From an uncultured Treponema sp. (GTDB lineage Bacteria > Spirochaetota > Spirochaetia > Treponematales > Treponemataceae): 8,852 nt of DNA. The stretch's first letter is position 1, and each line of letters starts with the position of its first letter. Location of the stretch: contig CAMOEE010000103.1 of assembly GCA_946611835.1 (NCBI GenBank), forward strand, positions 1 through 8,852. The letters are read 5' to 3'. This document shows positions 5,690-8,852 of the stretch, piece by piece. The notes under the pieces are model-generated. The model was not told the origin of the DNA. It did not search any database and saw only the letters and a list, made by a program, of their open reading frames with translations. The translations under genes and the position numbers were made by a program.

Positions 5690-6622
5690 TTAATCTGCGA
5701 ACAAAGCCGTTGAAAGGTAGCGGTCGCCAGTATCCGGCAAGAGAACCACGATATTCTTGCCCTTGTTTTCAGGCCGTTTTGCAACCTCAATAGCAGCCCA
5801 CAAAGCTGCTCCCGAAGAAATACCGACCAGAACGCCCTCTTTTACGCCGACCAGACGGCCAGTCTTGAATGCGTCATCGTTTTCAACAGCGATAATCTCG
5901 TCATAGACTTTTGTATCAAGGACATCAGGAACAAAGCCTGCTCCGATTCCCTGAATCTTGTGAGCGCCCGCAACACCTGTCGAAAGGACAGCGGAAGACT
6001 TTGGCTCTACGGCCACGATTTTTACATCTTTATTTTTAGATTTAAGAAACTGACCGACACCAGTTACGGTTCCGCCCGTTCCGACACCGGCAACGAAAAT
6101 GTCAACTTTTCCGTCCGTATCTTCCCAGATTTCAGGGCCTGTACCTTCAAAATGGGCCTTAGGGTTTGCCGGGTTCACGAACTGACCTGCGATAAAGCTG
6201 TTCGGGGTTGAGGCCTTGATTTCCTCAGCCTTTGCGATTGCCCCCTTCATGCCTTTTGCGCCCTCAGAAAGGACAAGCTCGGCTCCATAAGCCTTCATCA
6301 GCTGTCGTCGCTCAACGCTCATGGTGTCAGGCATTACGATGATTACCCTGTATCCACGGGCAGCTGCAACAGAAGCCAGTCCGATTCCAGTGTTTCCAGA
6401 AGTCGGCTCAATGATTGTCGAGCCTTCTTTAAGGATACCTTTTGCCTCGGCATCATCAAGCATTGCCTTTGCGACACGGTCTTTAACGCTTCCGGCCGGA
6501 TTGAAATACTCAAGTTTTGCGATAACTTTTGCCTCAAGGTTAAATTCTTTCTCAATGTGCGAAAGTTCCAAAAGCGGTGTGTGACCGATAAGCTCATCCG
6601 ATGATTTGTAAATTTTTGCCAT
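5690..6622 (-). CDS. cysK: Cysteine synthase (O-acetylserine sulfhydrylase)
   Basis: This PLP-dependent cytoplasmic enzyme makes L-cysteine from O-acetylserine and sulfide. At 310 residues it has normal family length. It shows the PLP lysine Lys47 in NPAGSVKDR, the substrate loop TSGNTG (74-79), the phosphate-binding GTGGT (181-185), SSG (269-271) near the PLP pyridine nitrogen, and the CysK-type ending PDTGDRYLST (296-305). Cystathionine beta-synthases of this fold are longer or carry other end motifs, so CysK is preferred over paralogues. AGGAG at 6629-6633 lies 6 nt before the ATG. The gene follows metY by 37 nt on the same strand with no terminator between them, so the two are probably one operon under the metY promoter. 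In Bacillus, CysK also partners the Rrf2 regulator CymR, and an Rrf2 gene lies just downstream here. Confidence 0.96.
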   Translation of the reverse strand: MAKIYKSSDELIGHTPLLELSHIEKEFNLEAKVIAKLEYFNPAGSVKDRVAKAMLDDAEAKGILKEGSTIIEPTSGNTGIGLASVAAARGYRVIIVMPDTMSVERRQLMKAYGAELVLSEGAKGMKGAIAKAEEIKASTPNSFIAGQFVNPANPKAHFEGTGPEIWEDTDGKVDIFVAGVGTGGTVTGVGQFLKSKNKDVKIVAVEPKSSAVLSTGVAGAHKIQGIGAGFVPDVLDTKVYDEIIAVENDDAFKTGRLVGVKEGVLVGISSGAALWAAIEVAKRPENKGKNIVVLLPDTGDRYLSTALFAD

Positions 6623-6659
6623 ATATTTCTCCTCTTAAATCCGCCTTAGCGGCATTTCT

Positions 6660-7946
6660 TTATTTTACAGCACTAAATCCATTTTCCAAATCTGCAATGA
6701 TGTCGTCAACATGTTCAGTACCGATTGAAAGACGAATTGTGCTCTGAGTGATTCCCTGATCTTTAAGCTCCTCCTCGTTAAGCTGTGAGTGAGTTGTCGT
6801 AGCCGGGTGAATTACAAGTGACTTAACATCAGCCACATTGGCAAGCAGGCTGAAAATCTTAAGGTTGTCGATGAAAGCCCAGGCAGCCTCTTTTCCGCCC
6901 TTAATCTCAAATGTAAAGATTGAAGCCCCACCATTTGGGAAATATTTCTCGTAAAGGGCGTGGTCAGGATGGTCAGCCAAAGAAGGATGATTCACTTTCT
7001 GAACTTTCGGATGCTTGCTCAAGAATTCAACGACCTTCTTTGTGTTCTCTACATGGCGGTCAAAGCGGAGTGAAAGAGTCTCAACTCCCTGCAAAAGAAG
7101 GAAGGCATTAAAAGGACTGATTGTTGCTCCCTGATCACGAAGAAGGATCGCCCGGATGTAAGTTACGAAAGCGGCAGGTCCGACTGCATCTGCAAAAGAA
7201 ATTCCATGATAGCTTGGGTTTGGAGAAGCGATTGGGGCATACTTGCCAGATTTTTTCCAGTCGAATTTTCCAGAATCAACGATGATTCCACCCAAAGTCG
7301 TTCCGTGACCGCCAAGGAATTTTGTGGCAGAATGAACGACGATGTCTGCCCCGTGCTCAATGGGACGAATCAGGTAAGGGGTTCCGAAAGTGTTGTCGAT
7401 TACAAGGGGAAGCCCGTGTTTGTGGGCAATCTCAGCGATTTTATCGATATCAGGAATGTCAGAATTAGGATTTCCCAGAGTCTCAAGGTAAATGGCCTTT
7501 GTATTCTCTTTGATTGCTCCCTCAACTTCTGCCAGATTGTGAGCATCAACAAAACTAGTCTCGATTCCAAAATCCTTCAAAGTGTGGGCAAGGAGATTGT
7601 AAGTTCCGCCGTAAATTGTCTTCTGAGCCACGATATGATCTCCGGCCTGAGCCAAAGCCTCAATCGTGTAAGTGATGGCAGCCGCTCCAGAAGCCACAGC
7701 CAGAGCCGCAACGCCACCCTCAAGAGCCGCAACACGTTTTTCAAGAACATCCTGGGTTGAGTTAGTCAAGCGACCATAAATATTTCCCGCATCAGCAAGT
7801 CCAAAGCGGTCAGCCGCATGTTTTGAATTGTGGAAGACATAAGAAGTAGTCTGGTAAATTGGAACCGCACGAGAATCTGTCGTCGGGTCTGCCTGCTCCT
7901 GTCCTACATGAAGCTGCAATGTCTCAAAATGAAGTTTATTTGCCAT
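6660..7946 (-). CDS. metY: O-acetylhomoserine sulfhydrylase (O-acetylhomoserine aminocarboxypropyltransferase)
   Basis: This PLP enzyme of the Cys/Met metabolism (gamma-lyase) fold condenses O-acetylhomoserine with sulfide to homocysteine, feeding methionine synthesis; many members also accept O-acetylserine. The 428 residues match MetY, which is longer than the roughly 380-400 of MetB or MetC. Visible motifs are the N-terminal ETLQLHVGQE, YGRLTNST (57-64), Asp184 in VIDNTFGTP, and the PLP lysine Lys209 in SATKFLGGHGTTLGG. AGGAG at 7954-7958 lies 7 nt before the ATG. It is the first gene of a metY-cysK operon with a strong promoter about 220 nt upstream, overlapped by candidate repressor sites. 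The long leader contains a structured repeat. Adjacent metY and cysK imply direct use of sulfide for both homocysteine and cysteine. Confidence 0.95.
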   Translation of the reverse strand: MANKLHFETLQLHVGQEQADPTTDSRAVPIYQTTSYVFHNSKHAADRFGLADAGNIYGRLTNSTQDVLEKRVAALEGGVAALAVASGAAAITYTIEALAQAGDHIVAQKTIYGGTYNLLAHTLKDFGIETSFVDAHNLAEVEGAIKENTKAIYLETLGNPNSDIPDIDKIAEIAHKHGLPLVIDNTFGTPYLIRPIEHGADIVVHSATKFLGGHGTTLGGIIVDSGKFDWKKSGKYAPIASPNPSYHGISFADAVGPAAFVTYIRAILLRDQGATISPFNAFLLLQGVETLSLRFDRHVENTKKVVEFLSKHPKVQKVNHPSLADHPDHALYEKYFPNGGASIFTFEIKGGKEAAWAFIDNLKIFSLLANVADVKSLVIHPATTTHSQLNEEELKDQGITQSTIRLSIGTEHVDDIIADLENGFSAVK

Positions 7947-7983
7947 AATTTTTCTCCTCGGAGTCTTTCAGAAAGTTTTTGGC

Positions 7984-8001
7984 AGGGGGAAGTCTCCCCC
8001 T
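7984..8001 (-). other. GC-rich hairpin in the metY leader
   Basis: AGGGGGA (7984-7990) and TCCCCCT (7995-8001) form a perfect 7-bp stem with a 4-nt loop, about 38 nt before the metY ATG. On the minus strand it is followed by GCCAAAAAC and not by a U-run, so it is not a canonical terminator. It could affect read-through or ribosome access, or belong to the adjacent repeat element. Confidence 0.45.
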
Positions 8002-8012
8002 CGCGCCCACTT

Positions 8013-8126
8013 CGTTGGCCGCTACCCTCTCTGCGGGGGACGGCTCAGGCGTAGCCTTCACCGAGACTCGCTCAAAACCTGTCTCACAGGTTTTGCCGGC
8101 TACGCCGTCGCTCCCTACCCGCAACG
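8013..8126 (-). repeat. Structured intergenic element, copy 4 (subfamily A), inside the metY leader
   Basis: This element shares two exact blocks with copy 1: 8063-8097 equals 131-165, and 8107-8118 equals 178-189. It contains the same AAAACCTGT/ACAGGTTTT hairpin (8074-8094). The sequence between the shared blocks differs: copy 1 has a local CCCGC hairpin, while here GGCTACGCC (8098-8106) pairs over distance with GGCGTAGCC (8048-8056). Weaker outer pairings are GCGGG/CCCGC (8033-8037 with 8118-8122) and CGTT/AACG (8013-8016 with 8123-8126). Unlike the other copies it lies between a promoter and its gene. A run of nine A precedes it on the minus strand (8131-8139). Confidence 0.6.
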
Positions 8127-8145
8127 CCCCTTTTTTTTTAATATT

Positions 8146-8164
8146 CCCTACTGCTTTAGTAGGT
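8146..8164 (-). promoter_or_regulatory. Second candidate Rrf2 operator, at the metY transcription start
   Basis: A palindrome reads ACCT-N11-AGGG on the minus strand, one base from the ACCT-N11-AGGT form. Its arms CCTACT (8147-8152) and AGTAGG (8158-8163) are perfectly complementary around a 5-base centre. It covers about +1 to +19 of the predicted metY transcript, a typical roadblock or repression position. It could instead act as a small 5'-end RNA hairpin. Confidence 0.45.
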
Positions 8165-8170
8165 ATCTAT

Positions 8171-8199
8171 ACTATAAAACCTTTTACCTAGTATGTCAA
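8171..8199 (-). promoter_or_regulatory. metY-cysK promoter
   Basis: A consensus -35 box TTGACA (8194-8199) and a -10 box TATAGT (8171-8176) are 17 bp apart on the minus strand. This is the strongest promoter match in the window. Transcription would start near 8164, giving a leader of about 218 nt before the metY ATG. It lies downstream of the ribosomal-operon terminator, so metY is probably transcribed independently. Confidence 0.75.
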
Positions 8200-8204
8200 T
8201 AGGT
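8186..8204 (-). promoter_or_regulatory. Candidate Rrf2 operator overlapping the metY -35 box
   Basis: The core is ACCT-N11-AGGT with ATACTAGGT as its 3' part on the minus strand, the same as at the rrf2 promoter. The -35 box at 8194-8199 lies within it. Beyond the core both sites continue with similar A/G-rich sequence (AAAAGG here, TGAAAG at rrf2). Repression by blocking RNA polymerase is inferred. Confidence 0.55.
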
Positions 8205-8242
8205 TTTTATATATTTTTGAGGATTTTCAAAGGATTTATATT

Positions 8243-8281
8243 TAAAAAAAATAAAGCCGCCCTTGTACTAAAGAGCGGCTT
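8243..8281 (-). terminator. Rho-independent terminator of the ribosomal-protein operon
   Basis: AAGCCGC (8254-8260) pairs with GCGGCTT (8275-8281), extended by CTT/AAG after a single mismatch, around a 6-nt loop. On the minus strand the stem is followed by a U-rich tract (TTTATTTTTTTT). It starts 19 nt after the stop of the small zinc-ribbon gene, so it closes the operon containing rplQ. Confidence 0.9.
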
Positions 8282-8299
8282 GGCAAAAGTGTATAAAAC

Positions 8300-8545
8300 T
8301 TATGCTTCTGCTGGAGCTTCTTCTGTTGCAGGTGCTGCAGCTGCTGCTGCGGCTTTGCTTGCTCTAGCTTCTTTTTTTGCAATGTTCTTCAACTGAGCGT
8401 TGCAGAATTTGCAGATTTTTACAGTGTTTCCATCAATTTCTTTTTCATAAAGAACTTTGATGTTTTCAGATCCACAGCGTGGACATTTTCCACGACCGTG
8501 ATTAGCTTCAGTGCGAACTCCAGTTCCACGATGTGCCTTAGACAT
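8300..8545 (-). CDS. Small zinc-ribbon protein downstream of rplQ
   Basis: This basic protein has 81 residues. A four-cysteine zinc ribbon, CPRC at 21-24 and CKFC at 45-48, follows an N-terminal SKAHRGTGVRTEANHGRGK that looks suited to RNA binding. Residues 58-81 form a low-complexity tail, first basic and then with seven Ala in a row and acidic Ala/Glu/Pro repeats. AAGGAG at 8552-8557 overlaps the rplQ stop, 11 nt separate the genes, and a terminator follows, so it is the last gene of the ribosomal operon. A ribosome-associated or ribosomal role is inferred from position, size and charge; I cannot assign a named family. Its consistent frame, Shine-Dalgarno and metal motif make it a real gene. 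Confidence 0.85.
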   Translation of the reverse strand: MSKAHRGTGVRTEANHGRGKCPRCGSENIKVLYEKEIDGNTVKICKFCNAQLKNIAKKEARASKAAAAAAAPATEEAPAEA

Positions 8546-8556
8546 AGTTAACTCCT

Positions 8557-8852
8557 TTATTTAGCTTCTTCAGCAGGAGCTGCTTTCTCTGCAGTCTTAG
8601 CCTTTGATGCAGCTTTCTTTGCAGGAGCTTTTTTAGCAGCTGGTTTCTTTTCTTCAGCTTTTTCAGCCTTCTTAGCTTTAGCTGGTGCAGTCTCTTCGCT
8701 TGATGGCAACTTGTAGTCTACCAATTCAAGGATTACGACATCAGCAGCATCGCCCTGACGGAAACCGAGTTTAAGAATTCGTGTGTAACCACCGTTTCGA
8801 TCCTTCATGCGAGGACCAATTTCTGTAAAGAGTTTGTTCAAGATTTTCTCGT
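8557..8852 (-). CDS. rplQ: 50S ribosomal protein L17 (bL17), C-terminal part
   Basis: The frame is open through the right edge, so the N-terminal portion is missing. The visible part begins EKILNKLFTEIGPRMKDRNG and continues GGYTRILKLGFRQGDAADVVILELV, the conserved C-terminal half of L17, which lies near the exit of the ribosomal peptide tunnel. The first in-frame start-like codon in the window (TTG at 8839-8841) is internal and should not be taken as the start. The usual L17 ends near ELV; here about 50 more residues follow, almost entirely Lys, Ala, Glu and Pro with AKKA/PAKKA-like repeats, probably disordered. Its stop overlaps the Shine-Dalgarno of the zinc-ribbon gene. The conserved core makes the identification secure. 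Confidence 0.95.
   Translation of the reverse strand, partial: EKILNKLFTEIGPRMKDRNGGYTRILKLGFRQGDAADVVILELVDYKLPSSEETAPAKAKKAEKAEEKKPAAKKAPAKKAASKAKTAEKAAPAEEAK

Noticed and set aside
6635..6655. Hairpin between metY and cysK as terminator or operator
   Set aside because: Only a 4-bp CCGC/GCGG stem with no U-run and no ACCT-N11-AGGT pattern; too weak to call.
7984..8001. Intrinsic terminator in the metY leader
   Set aside because: The stem is strong, but the following minus-strand sequence is A-rich rather than U-rich.
7947..8164. SAM riboswitch or T-box leader for metY
   Set aside because: I looked for the SAM-I conserved core and for a T-box sequence with specifier stem and found neither; the leader is filled by the repeat element.

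Overview
The window reads as chromosomal DNA of a spirochete, most likely a host-associated Treponema. This is an inference from the protein set, the gene order and the style of the intergenic repeats; no marker in the window proves it. It looks like core metabolic chromosome, with no transposase, phage gene or CRISPR array. Eleven protein genes are supported, one of them cut by the right edge.

Layout from left to right. Positions 1-230 are non-coding: a short AATCTGTG-type repeat at the edge, then a structured repeat element just past the stop of gdhA. Bases 231-1601 (minus) encode an NADP-type glutamate dehydrogenase. Bases 1602-1830 hold two divergent promoters, one for gdhA (with a terminator-like hairpin at the start of its leader) and one for an RpiB/LacA/LacB-like isomerase (1831-2466, plus). 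A second structured element fills the convergent gap at 2467-2581. A tightly packed minus-strand operon follows, transcribed from about 5062 down to 2582: ychJ, rlmB, a UPF0016/GDT1 membrane protein (probable Mn2+ exporter) and an unrecognised acidic protein. Upstream of it, on the same strand, are an Rrf2-family regulator (5083-5487), cysK (5690-6622) and metY (6660-7946). The right end carries a strong intrinsic terminator (8243-8281) that closes a ribosomal-protein operon ending with a small zinc-ribbon protein (8300-8545) and rplQ, whose 5' part lies outside the window.

The most coherent system is a sulfur-assimilation unit. MetY makes homocysteine or cysteine from O-acetyl-amino acids and sulfide, CysK makes cysteine from O-acetylserine, and an IscR/CymR-like Rrf2 repressor is encoded beside them. 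A palindromic site of form ACCT-N11-AGGT overlaps both the rrf2 promoter and the metY promoter, with a near-perfect second copy at the metY transcription start. This suggests one repressor controlling itself and the metY-cysK operon.

The second theme is a family of four modular, multi-hairpin intergenic elements of about 110-125 nt. Each is oriented with the gene upstream of it. Three start within 10 nt of a stop codon and the fourth lies inside the metY 5' leader. They fall into two subfamilies that share hairpin modules.
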